Below, piece by piece: positions 45,654 to 53,154 of a stretch of 64,000 nucleotides of DNA. The stretch spans positions 496,001 through 560,000 of the forward strand of contig CBDETC010000003.1 in assembly GCA_965242845.1 (NCBI GenBank), written 5' to 3'. Position 1 is the first letter of the stretch. The number at the start of each line of letters is the position of its first letter. Both the position numbers and the translations under genes were made by a program. Below the pieces are notes generated by a model. It had not been told where the DNA came from, made no database searches, and saw nothing but the letters and a program-made list of their open reading frames with translations. The DNA is from RHLJ01 sp965242845 (GTDB lineage: Bacteria > Bacteroidota > Rhodothermia > Balneolales > Balneolaceae).

Positions 45654-46070
45654 TTACTTAATCTCAAAATCATAGGTAATCTCAGAAACCTTCTCCAGCG
45701 CCTTTGATACCGAGCAATACTTGGTAATAGAAAGATCAAGAGCTCGCTTAACTTTAGCCGGATCCAAATCACCAGAAAGAGTGTATTGCATATGAATGGT
45801 CTTAAACTCTGAATACCCACCATCTGTTTTTTGCTTGTCTCCATCTACTTCCACATGAAGACTTTCTACCGTTTGCTTTTGTTTTTTGAGAATGGACAGG
45901 ACGTCGATGGCGCTACAGCCCGCGGCACCAGCTAATAGTAATTGCATGGGACTTAATCCGCCTTCCAGTCCACCAATACTGTTAGTTCCATCAATACGGA
46001 TGTTGCCTTCTGTTTCATTTTCTGCGTTAAAGTGGAGGTCTGTGCCAAGCCAGTTTAGGTTGATAATCAT
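45654..46070 (-). CDS. OsmC family protein
   Basis: A 138-aa OsmC/Ohr-fold protein: GLSPMQLLLAGAAGCSAIDVLSILKK holds the first Cys, and LSITKYCSVSKALEK the second. The pair belongs to the YhfA-like subgroup and is likely a thiol-dependent peroxide reductase. It is a second OsmC paralogue in the window, shorter than the one in the methionine operon. Monocistronic. Confidence 0.9.
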   Translation of the reverse strand: MIINLNWLGTDLHFNAENETEGNIRIDGTNSIGGLEGGLSPMQLLLAGAAGCSAIDVLSILKKQKQTVESLHVEVDGDKQKTDGGYSEFKTIHMQYTLSGDLDPAKVKRALDLSITKYCSVSKALEKVSEITYDFEIK

Positions 46071-46337
46071 AAAGCCAATTTTTAAGAAGAAGGTAGTGGT
46101 TTTTAGTTTTCTTTGTTTAAGCTTCTTACCAGTGACATCAGTGATTATTTAAACTAATTCTAAAATAATCCCGAACTGTTGGATTGGAAATTATACCATC
46201 GTAAGTTTGTTGCAATTCAAAGATTATGAAACGGTTCGGAACAAATATCCCCCTCGATTTTGGAGGTACTTATTATTTAGTACTTCAGGGAAGGAGTTTA
46301 TCCGGTTTATAATCGCTTTACAGAAAAAAGATTTTTA

Positions 46338-46370
46338 AAGCCCGGGTAACCTGTTATCCGGGCTTTTTTT
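46338..46370 (+). terminator. Terminator-like hairpin directly upstream of tRNA-Tyr
   Basis: GCCCGGGTAA pairs with TTATCCGGGC (10 bp, one G-T) around CCTG and is followed by seven T. The tRNA starts two bases later. No plus-strand gene ends upstream, but a TATAAT box lies at about 46301-46306. The hairpin may end a short RNA or lie in the tRNA leader. From 46071 to 46337 I see no gene. Confidence 0.6.
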
Positions 46371-46372
46371 AT

Positions 46373-46458
46373 GGGAGTACGCCAACGTTGGAGAGTTGGG
46401 CCAGACTGTAACTCTGGAGCCTGAAAAGGCTTGGCAGGTTCGAATCCTGCTACTCCCA
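46373..46458 (+). tRNA. tRNA-Tyr (GTA anticodon)
   Basis: 86 bases. Acceptor GGGAGTA pairs with TACTCCC, followed by discriminator A; the anticodon loop is CTGTAAC with GTA; a long variable arm (GCCTGAAAAGGC region) marks a class II tRNA; T-loop GGTTCGAATCC. CCA is not encoded. Bases 46459-46671 hold a possible 27-codon ORF (46488) but nothing convincing. Confidence 0.95.
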
Positions 46459-46671
46459 CTACTATTAACAAAAAACCTAAGAACCATGTGTATGAATAAA
46501 GACATATCAGGGAATAAACCCCTGAATCGGCAATCATTTATTGGGATTGAAGGAAATAAGTTTACCTGAACTGATACCTGAATTCTAAGCAGTCTACTCA
46601 GCTTCGATTAAACTGGTTTTCCTCTCCCGCCTCAAATAAAAAAATCAATTTAATCTAGAAAGGAAGCTGTT

Positions 46672-47631
46672 TTGACACCTTCAGAATATCAATTAATAAA
46701 AGAATGCTTGGGCATTCAAAAGAAACCTTATTTCTATTTCAAGGATAAATATGCCCTTGATATCGCGAAGACTTTGTGTGATAAATACCATGAACTAAGG
46801 ATTAGCGATTTAAAGAAATCGAGGTTTGCCTTTGTATTAAACAAAGAGCCTGTGAAGCAGATTGTTTCTGGAATTGGTCGCGGTACATTACATCGTGATG
46901 ATTTTCAAAATCTGCCTCAACTGGAAGGAAAGGGGTTTTGGTATACATTATCAGAATGGGGCGAATTCAAACGTCATCGCAACGATAGCTATTATCAAAC
47001 TTCCCGACCTGGAGTAAATCTTGTATTACAACTAAACTTCGATAGCATACATAACCGGTATTACAACCAGTTAGTAAAGCCCGAAAAAAGTGATCACCCT
47101 TTTGCCTTTACCTCTCATCCGGTATCGGTAAAGAAAGTGTACACGATGTGCTGGGCTCGTTTGGATATCTCTCTTGAAGCTGGAGAAGTACTTGTTGAGG
47201 AAATCCAAAACGACTGGCTAAGGGAAGTGCGAAGATGCATCAAGGTGCTAGAAAGATGGGAGAAAGATGGTCGCGACATAAGCAATCATTGGATGATTAG
47301 ACGTACCACATTACAGGCACTAAAATCATATTACTCCGAATTACTCCAGCCTTACTATAAGTTATGGGAAGAAGCGATGCTGAACCTTGTACTTACTTTT
47401 AGTAGGGAAGAGCTGGGTATCGAGCAGATATACTATCACACCTATGAAAGTGGTAGATACCTGAAAGGGTATGATAGCTATAGCTTGCCACCTCGTTCGA
47501 TATATACTCAGCTACCAAAGCGATTTGGATTTTCTGAAACGGATAAAGCTCCTGAGTTAATCAAGAAGGACAATTATCTGAGGAAGAAACTCCGTAGAAA
47601 ATCGTTAAGCTGGTTCCAGCTTATGCTGTAA
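46672..47631 (+). CDS. Unknown 319-aa protein with EIQNDW motif
   Basis: A soluble, basic, Tyr/Trp/Arg-rich protein, apparently starting at TTG (46672) with AAAGGA nine bases upstream; no in-frame ATG lies near the N terminus. Features: GIGRGTLHRDDF near residue 65, VLVEEIQNDWLREVRRCI near 165, YYHTYESGRYLKGY near 262 and PPRSIYTQLPKRFGF near 280. The EIQNDW segment recalls the EIQSDW motif of phage polyvalent-protein domains (from memory). No function can be given. It follows tRNA-Tyr and may be an accessory insertion. Confidence 0.75.
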   Translation: MTPSEYQLIKECLGIQKKPYFYFKDKYALDIAKTLCDKYHELRISDLKKSRFAFVLNKEPVKQIVSGIGRGTLHRDDFQNLPQLEGKGFWYTLSEWGEFKRHRNDSYYQTSRPGVNLVLQLNFDSIHNRYYNQLVKPEKSDHPFAFTSHPVSVKKVYTMCWARLDISLEAGEVLVEEIQNDWLREVRRCIKVLERWEKDGRDISNHWMIRRTTLQALKSYYSELLQPYYKLWEEAMLNLVLTFSREELGIEQIYYHTYESGRYLKGYDSYSLPPRSIYTQLPKRFGFSETDKAPELIKKDNYLRKKLRRKSLSWFQLML

Positions 47632-47633
47632 AG

Positions 47634-47664
47634 AAAAGAGGTTTCTGTTCGAAGAACCTCTTTT
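47634..47664. terminator. Bidirectional terminator between convergent genes
   Basis: AAAAGAGGTT pairs with AACCTCTTTT around an 11-base loop. It lies 3 bases after the 319-aa gene and 5 bases before the stop of the convergent SIMPL gene, so it can serve both strands. Confidence 0.7.
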
Positions 47665-47668
47665 CTAT

Positions 47669-48406
47669 TTATTCACCAATATCAAACCGAAGGCGCATGG
47701 TAATGGTGGCGCTCTTCATTTTGGAGGTGGTATTGAATGTACCGCCCCAGCTGTAATCTTCATTCGAGTGCTGAGCAATAATTTGAAAAATCCCCATTTG
47801 AGCGTATTTCAAATTGCCTAAATCTGCTTTTGAACGGGAAGCAATTTGCTCGGCCCTGGTCCGGGCATCTTCAGTAGCTGCAGCTATCATCTCAATTTTG
47901 AGCTCAGCTAGTTTCGTGTAATAGTAGCTGGGAGAGTAAGAATAGAATTCTACTCCCTCGTTAATGATCTCAGTAATGTCTCTCGAAATTTGTTCGACAT
48001 GATCTACTTGCCTGGATTCTATCGTAACCTGTTGGGTTAATCGATACCCAATGAACTCACTCCGAATATATTTTCCATCCTCATTGTAGACGCTCTTACT
48101 TTCTTTATTTATGGATACCGAAGAAAAGGAAAATTCCTGCTGAGTTACTCCTTTGTTAGTGAGGTAATCGCTGATGATGTCCCGATCGTTTTTTATAAGA
48201 TCATAGGCCTCTTCAAGGGTTTTGGCTTGTTTCGAAAAGCTTCCACTCCATACGATTAGATCAGATTTGAAATCTTTGGAGCCTAGCCCGGTAACAAAAA
48301 TAGTTTCAGAAGATTGATTTCGATTGTGATAGGTGTGTACTCCGATAAGGGTAATGATAATAGCGGTGATACAAAGGATGGAAACGGACAGGATGGTTTT
48401 TTTCAT
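47669..48406 (-). CDS. SIMPL (DUF541) domain protein
   Basis: A 245-aa periplasmic or outer-envelope protein with an N-terminal membrane helix (about 5-24) followed by a SIMPL domain: VTGLGSKDFKSDLIVWSGSF, SVSINKESKSVYN, YRLTQQVTIES and the C-terminal KSATITMRLRFDIG. Long helices (ARTRAEQIASRSK) sit between the strands. Members form oligomeric ring-like assemblies of unclear role, linked to oxidative stress. Its upstream flank holds repeat copy A. Confidence 0.9.
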   Translation of the reverse strand: MKKTILSVSILCITAIIITLIGVHTYHNRNQSSETIFVTGLGSKDFKSDLIVWSGSFSKQAKTLEEAYDLIKNDRDIISDYLTNKGVTQQEFSFSSVSINKESKSVYNEDGKYIRSEFIGYRLTQQVTIESRQVDHVEQISRDITEIINEGVEFYSYSPSYYYTKLAELKIEMIAAATEDARTRAEQIASRSKADLGNLKYAQMGIFQIIAQHSNEDYSWGGTFNTTSKMKSATITMRLRFDIGE

Positions 48407-48509
48407 GATTAAGTCTCTTGATGAATGGTTTATTTTTCATCCGAAGTGCTTTTTTATGAAAATGTTCCAAGGGAGGGGGTTAATTGTTTTTAATAATGTG
48501 ATGTACTTG

Positions 48510-48754
48510 CTCCTTTCAAATTTCCAAGGCCGCTTTTTAAATCCGGCCTTAGATTGGTGGAGGGGTAGCATATAATCCATACCGTGAGTTCAAACCATAA
48601 AACCTGCTCGCTTGCGAGCGTTTGGTTTTATGCAGAACGAACTGGATTATATGCCCGGAAGCAATCATAGCCGGTGGTTTTTGCTACTTTTGTCCATACA
48701 AAAGTAGAAGGAAGTGTGTTAGGTGTTCTTGTACTTTTGGTCACTCAAAAGGAC
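48510..48754. repeat. Structured intergenic repeat, copy A
   Basis: About 230 bases, highly similar to 51930-52172, with a perfect 68-base match (48542-48609 to 51966-52033). Visible stems: AAGGCCG with CGGCCTT (48526-48550); closing stem GCATATAATCC (48568-48578) with GGATTATATGC (48644-48654); inner hairpin GCTCGC-TT-GCGAGC (48606-48619); CCGG pair (48655-48674); and CTACTTTTGT with ACAAAAGTAG (48684-48707). No ORF is convincing. A short inverted repeat, ATCCTGAA with TTCAGGAT (48790-48810), follows. Confidence 0.85.
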
Positions 48755-48826
48755 AAATAAAAAAGATCAGAACTTCTTGCTCGAAGAAGATCCTGAAACA
48801 AGTTCAGGATGACTAAAAGAAAAAAA

Positions 48827-50179
48827 CTACTTAATCAACTTCGTATTCGGATACGCCGCTAACCACCCAAACCAAAACGACCGATGATAGGGTAATCGGG
48901 AAAGTTCTTCTCCCGAATCAGAAATCAATGCACTTTCTGTAAGCCTCCAGGAAGCACCATGTTCATCAATAGCTGTGTTTCCATCAAAGGAAGAAAAAGA
49001 ATAAGCACCTTTTTCATACACCCTGTTTGCTCCTGATTCATCGGTAAGCACTACAAAAGACACTCCTCCCAGTTCATTTTCATAAACAGGATTTTTGTTG
49101 AGGAAAGAAGAGGAAATAGCCAGCTGTTCATTCGGGGCTTCATTAAAACGAAGGGCCAGCACCTCTTCCTTATTCTTCAGCCTTCGATCTTTGAAGGGAG
49201 TGTTAAACATGAGCTGATCGGTAGAGAAATACTGCTCATAGGCTTTGCTTTCCCGGTAATCTCGCACATGACCGGTATTTAAAGAAAGGACCTGGCTGTC
49301 CGGATGCCGTTCTTTCCAGGCTCCCCATGTGGTAGTGATCACGCTCAAGTGGTTGAGCTTAATTCCTTTCCCCACCAAAGGACCAAGTACCGGCTCTCCC
49401 CAAATGGTATTCCACATTGTTTGTGTGGCTTTATCATACATAAGCTTATTAGAACGATACAAAAAACCGCTGGTTCCCAGTTCATAATTAGTACCGTCCA
49501 ACTCTGTCTCAAAAAGAATAACTGTTCCACAAAGGGTGCAATACACGCCTGCTACTGGAACGCCTCCCACTTCATCCACAAACATCTCGTGCCAGGCCAG
49601 GATACGCTTTGGATAAGCTCTGGCATCTCCATTGATTTCTATTCCAAAAACTACGTGATCACCTTCTAGATAAGAAGCTTCATTAGTCGCAACCATGGCA
49701 GGGTTTCTGAGAGGAGGGATGCCATCTTGCAACACCCCTCCCCAACGAATCTCGTCCATCCGAATAGTACGCTGCTCCTGGTGATCCAGGAAATAATCTT
49801 CGAAACGGTTATCAATCAATCGATACATCTCTGCTTTAAACTGATGGTAATTGGGAATAAGGTCTTCGTCTTTTTCCCATAACCACTCATAAAGCTCATT
49901 CAAATCATAGCTGGAAGGCGCATCGGTTTTGTTATGCAGAATCTCCAGCAAACGGGTAGATACATGAGGGTTTCTTTGCAGCGTAATACTCTCAATCACC
50001 ATGGTGGAATAACTATCTTCCCACTGCTCTTCAATCTGATCTAATACCTTTTCCAGGGCTTTCTCTTCCTGGAACTGGAACAAAGAAAAGAATAAGTCTT
50101 CCGGAGGAGTCTCCTGACCCCAAACCGGAAGACTTGCTATCACCATCATGCAAAAAACAGGTACAACTCTTCTCATCAT
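48827..50179 (-). CDS. DUF3179 domain protein, exported
   Basis: A 450-aa protein with a signal peptide (ends near VWG-QET), an N-terminal helical region and the DUF3179 core: VVFGIEINGDARAYPKRILAWHEMF read in parts, GVYCTLCGTVILFE with a conserved Cys pair, and LSLNTGHVRDY. The DUF3179 family has no proven function. Monocistronic between copy A of the structured repeat and the DUF6265 gene. Confidence 0.9.
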   Translation of the reverse strand: MMRRVVPVFCMMVIASLPVWGQETPPEDLFFSLFQFQEEKALEKVLDQIEEQWEDSYSTMVIESITLQRNPHVSTRLLEILHNKTDAPSSYDLNELYEWLWEKDEDLIPNYHQFKAEMYRLIDNRFEDYFLDHQEQRTIRMDEIRWGGVLQDGIPPLRNPAMVATNEASYLEGDHVVFGIEINGDARAYPKRILAWHEMFVDEVGGVPVAGVYCTLCGTVILFETELDGTNYELGTSGFLYRSNKLMYDKATQTMWNTIWGEPVLGPLVGKGIKLNHLSVITTTWGAWKERHPDSQVLSLNTGHVRDYRESKAYEQYFSTDQLMFNTPFKDRRLKNKEEVLALRFNEAPNEQLAISSSFLNKNPVYENELGGVSFVVLTDESGANRVYEKGAYSFSSFDGNTAIDEHGASWRLTESALISDSGEELSRLPYHRSFWFGWLAAYPNTKLIK

Positions 50180-50269
50180 TCGAATGCTCTTTACTAATAT
50201 TATCTGAGAGAAAAGTGCTGAATTAGAAAGGAAGGAGTATCACAGATGTGTAATATTTTGGGGCTACTC

Positions 50270-50755
50270 TTACCCCTCCCTTTTCATTGAAAACACCTCA
50301 GTAAAGGTTTCTCCATCACTCTTCCTCATTCGCAAGTGGATTTCCATTTCGGTGTCAGATTTGCGTTCGAAGACGAGGCCTTTGAGTTCTATTTTGTCTT
50401 TGGTGTAGCTTATCATTTCAAAGCTCACGAAGTCGTCTTTTTCTTCCCAACTAGTGATATCCGGATTAAAGTGCTTGAGCTTGAGACCGGTTTCGTCTAG
50501 CAACAGGAATTCATAGAATACAATCTCTCCGTCTTTGTAATGGCGGAACATGCCCATCATGGTGTCATCTACTGGGGTAGACCAGGTTTCCTCAGATTGC
50601 CCGCCAAAGCCATCGCCGGTCCAGGTTCCAACCAGCCAGCTGAAGTCCTCGATATTAAATCCGGAGCTTTCTGGAGTTACAGGTTCGGTCTCTTTGATGG
50701 TGTGGAATGAAATCAACAATGAAAGGATAGGGAGTGTTAGTATTGCTTTTAACAT
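50270..50755 (-). CDS. DUF6265 family exported protein
   Basis: A 161-aa protein with a signal peptide (about 1-19) and a lipocalin-like beta fold: FSWLVGTWTGDG, SEETWSTPVDDTMMGMFRHY and KLKHFNPDITSWEEKD match DUF6265. Function unknown. Stands between DUF3179 and galM genes without tight linkage to either. Confidence 0.87.
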   Translation of the reverse strand: MLKAILTLPILSLLISFHTIKETEPVTPESSGFNIEDFSWLVGTWTGDGFGGQSEETWSTPVDDTMMGMFRHYKDGEIVFYEFLLLDETGLKLKHFNPDITSWEEKDDFVSFEMISYTKDKIELKGLVFERKSDTEMEIHLRMRKSDGETFTEVFSMKREG

Positions 50756-50816
50756 GGTACTGATTGTTTAGTGTGTGTTATTTACTTAATAACAATCGCC
50801 CAGGGAAAAGGGGACA

Positions 50817-51884
50817 TTATTGATTACTCACAGAAAACTTATAGATCGTAGTGGTTTCATAAACTTCACCAGCGTCTAATTCCACCGATGGAAAGTTTGG
50901 CTGGTTGGGTGAATCGGGGAAGTGCTGAGTTTCCAGGCAGAGGCCCATGCGTCTGTTATTTGAGTTGCCTCCCTTACCTGAAGGAGTGTTGGCTAGAGCA
51001 TTTCCAGAATAGAATTGAATTCCGGGTTCGGTAGTAAAAACTTCCATTACCCGTCCGGATTGTTGGTGGGATAGGATAGCTGCTCGTAGGTTTATATCTC
51101 CTGGATCATTAAGTACCCAGGTAACATCAAATCCTCCAGCAAGTTTAACTTGCGGATGATCTTTTTCAATGTCTTTCTCAATTTCTTTGGGAGAGTTAAA
51201 GTCAAAAGGAGAATCTGACACTGGAGCCAGTCTTCCAGTTGGAATGGCACCTTCTTTAATTTCTACAAAACGATCAGCATTAATATTCAACCTATGTCCC
51301 AGGATATCTTCCTTCATCCCGGCCAAATTGAAGTAACTATGTTGCGTAAGGTTGACGATGGTTTTTTTGTCGGTAGTAGCTTTATACTCTATTTCGAGGG
51401 CATTGTCTTCAGTTAGGGTATAAGTGACGGTTATCGATAAGGTGCCTGGAAATCCTTCTTCCCCATCGGGGCTTATATAATTGAGTTCAAGGGTAGTTCC
51501 TTTTTCAGAGGGTATTTCTTTTCCTTTCCAAACAGCCGCGTGATATCCTTTATTTCCTCCGTGTAAGTTGTTTTCTCCATCGTTCTTTTCGAGTTGGTAG
51601 GTGATTCCATCCAATTCAAAAGAAGCGCCTCCAATTCGGTTTCCGTATCGACCAATTAATGCCCCAAGGAAATAGCTGGAGTTTAGGTAATCTTCAAGGG
51701 TGTCGTGTCCCAGAACGATGTCTTCCGTTATTCCATTCTTATCAGGGACAAAGAGGTGCGTGATGATACCTCCGTATTCAATGGCTCTTAATTCAACTCC
51801 ATTTTTATTGGTCAGGGTGAATTGGTGGATGGGGGTGCCATTGGGGAGGGTGCCGTAGAGGGTTTTTGTGAAGTTTGTACTCAA
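50817..51884 (-). CDS. galM: Aldose 1-epimerase (galactose mutarotase)
   Basis: Interconverts alpha and beta anomers of hexoses. 355 aa; NNLHGGNKGYHAAVW near residue 88, NLTQHSYFNLAG with catalytic His near 180, and the catalytic Glu in LCLETQHFPDSPN near 317 are intact. No signal peptide, so cytoplasmic. No other galactose genes are adjacent; repeat copy B lies upstream. Confidence 0.95.
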   Translation of the reverse strand: MSTNFTKTLYGTLPNGTPIHQFTLTNKNGVELRAIEYGGIITHLFVPDKNGITEDIVLGHDTLEDYLNSSYFLGALIGRYGNRIGGASFELDGITYQLEKNDGENNLHGGNKGYHAAVWKGKEIPSEKGTTLELNYISPDGEEGFPGTLSITVTYTLTEDNALEIEYKATTDKKTIVNLTQHSYFNLAGMKEDILGHRLNINADRFVEIKEGAIPTGRLAPVSDSPFDFNSPKEIEKDIEKDHPQVKLAGGFDVTWVLNDPGDINLRAAILSHQQSGRVMEVFTTEPGIQFYSGNALANTPSGKGGNSNNRRMGLCLETQHFPDSPNQPNFPSVELDAGEVYETTTIYKFSVSNQ

Positions 51885-51929
51885 AAATCTTTTTGGAGAG
51901 GAAAGTAATGAATCTAACTGTCACCTTGA

Positions 51930-52172
51930 GCTCCCTTTCAAATTTCTAAGGCCAGTTTTTTTAATTCCGGCCTTAGATTGGTGGAGGGGTAGCATATAAT
52001 CCATACCGTGAGTTCAAACCATAAAACCTGCTCACTTGTGAGCAGGTTTTATGTAGAACGAGCAGGATTATATGCCCGGAAGCAATCATAGCCGGGAGTT
52101 TTTGCTACTTTTGTCGGTACAAAAGTAGGAGTAAGTGTGTTAAATGGTCTTGTACTTTTGGCTTGACCCAAA
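51930..52172. repeat. Structured intergenic repeat, copy B
   Basis: Close relative of copy A. Stems: AAGGCC with GGCCTT; GCATATAATCC (51992-52002) with GGATTATATGC (52065-52075); AAAACCTGCTCAC-TT-GTGAGCAGGTTTT (13 bp); CTACTTTTGT with ACAAAAGTAG (52105-52128); and GTACTTTTGG with a matching arm at its end. The inner hairpin differs from copy A by a paired change (CAC/GTG here, CGC/GCG there). Confidence 0.85.
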
Positions 52173-52194
52173 AGTACCAAAAGGTCAAGGCTAT

Positions 52195-52340
52195 GAATTC
52201 TTGGTGGGTTCACCATGTTCTCGCTGAATAATTCCAAAGGTCTTTGTTCTAATGGAGCATATTTTCAAATCGAGCCTGAGTGGAATTATTCGACCTTTGG
52301 TCACGCTCAAACATGAGTTCACTTATTCCACCAACAATTC
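52195..52340. repeat. Large imperfect inverted repeat
   Basis: GAATTCTTGGTGG near the left end pairs with CCACCAACAATTC at the right end, and AATAATTCCAAAGGTC with GACCTTTGG/GGAATTATT blocks inside. The 146-base segment can fold into one long broken hairpin. It directly follows copy B and has no coding potential that I trust. Confidence 0.55.
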
Positions 52341-52478
52341 AAAGGCCGGTTTGGTTAGTCAGTAGTTAAGGTATCCCAATCATCTCCGGGAAACATGGGT
52401 ATGAAGGATCAAGAGGGAGGAAGAACCGTAAGCAGGTAAGAATTTCAGCGTTCAGTCAAAACGAAATCTACAGGTTTT

Positions 52479-52515
52479 CCGGCGGTTTTTGGTACTTTTG
52501 TCCGCACAAAAGTAC
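52479..52515. repeat. Partial third copy of the structured repeat (3' hairpin only)
   Basis: CCGGCGGTTTTTGGTACTTT continues into TGTCCGCACAAAAGTAC, aligning to 48671-48707 of copy A. The stem's outer pair is G-C here and C-G in copies A and B, a compensatory change. Bases 52341-52478 hold no gene. Confidence 0.6.
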
Positions 52516-52530
52516 ATAAGAAAAGAGACC

Positions 52531-52869
52531 CTACTCGCCGATATGCTTATGATTCCCTTTTTCGTGCCGTTTGCGAAGGGTTTTTACAACTTTGTGGAAT
52601 GGGATTTGTTTTTGGGCTAATAGTAGCATCAGGTGGAAAAGGAGGTCGGAAGCTTCTTCAATGGTTTCCTTCTTGCCTTTGTTTTTAGAGGCAATCACTG
52701 TCTCAACAGCTTCTTCACCTACTTTCTGGGCGATTTTATCCAAGCCCTTGCGAAACATAGTAGTGGTGTAAGAACCTTTCGGCATTTCATCCTTTCGTTC
52801 ATAGAGCAAATCTTCTAGTTCTCTAAAAAACTCGAGGTCTTTATCAGTAAGTGGTTTTTTTACGCCCAT
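52531..52869 (-). CDS. hisE: Phosphoribosyl-ATP pyrophosphatase (HisE)
   Basis: Second step of histidine synthesis. 112 aa stand-alone HisE of the MazG-like fold: KGSYTTTMFRKGLDKIAQKVGEEAVE and EASDLLFHLMLLL contain the acidic metal-binding residues (GEEAVE, EASDL). hisF is 5 kb away beyond gltB; hisI is not in the window. In many bacteria HisE is fused to HisI; here it is separate. Confidence 0.95.
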   Translation of the reverse strand: MGVKKPLTDKDLEFFRELEDLLYERKDEMPKGSYTTTMFRKGLDKIAQKVGEEAVETVIASKNKGKKETIEEASDLLFHLMLLLAQKQIPFHKVVKTLRKRHEKGNHKHIGE

Positions 52870-52964
52870 CCGATATGTTAGCTAGCTTAAATTGCGAGGC
52901 AAAGTTCTCTATTTTCGAAGTGTGAATCAAAGTTTCTGGGAAATTTAATATTGCCTGGGGCTTT

Positions 52965-53065
52965 GTCATTTCGAACGAAGAGAGAAATCTTAAAATCATG
53001 AACAAAGGATAATCTTTAGATTTCTCTACCGATCCCGAAAGTGTTCGGGACGGTATCGAAATGAC
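52965..53065. repeat. REP-like intergenic palindrome
   Basis: GTCATTTCGAACGAAGAGAG with GAAATCT on the left, and AGATTTCTC ... GTATCGAAATGAC on the right, form the arms; a CCCGAAAGTGTTCGGG hairpin sits inside the right arm. This type of palindrome (GTCATTTCGA ends) is common between genes in this phylum. It lies between hisE and the end of gltB, with another 90 bases of non-coding DNA after it. Confidence 0.7.
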
Positions 53066-53154
53066 AAAATGTTATAACCCGGGCAAAGTTGCTACTGTTT
53101 GCACAACAGCAAGGCTCTGCCAGGGCGAGGTCAGCTACGCTAACGCGCTGTTTC

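Noticed and set aside
46307..46537. Minus-strand ORF with VAGFEPAKPFQAPELQSGPT
   Set aside because: This is the well-known false translation of the antisense strand of a tRNA gene; it covers tRNA-Tyr at 46373-46458.
48622..48816. Plus-strand ORF of 64 codons in repeat copy A
   Set aside because: It is built from repeat hairpins, and copy B does not preserve it.
52049..52237. Minus-strand ORF of 62 codons inside repeat copy B
   Set aside because: The equivalent frame is not kept in copy A, so the conserved feature is the structure and not a protein.
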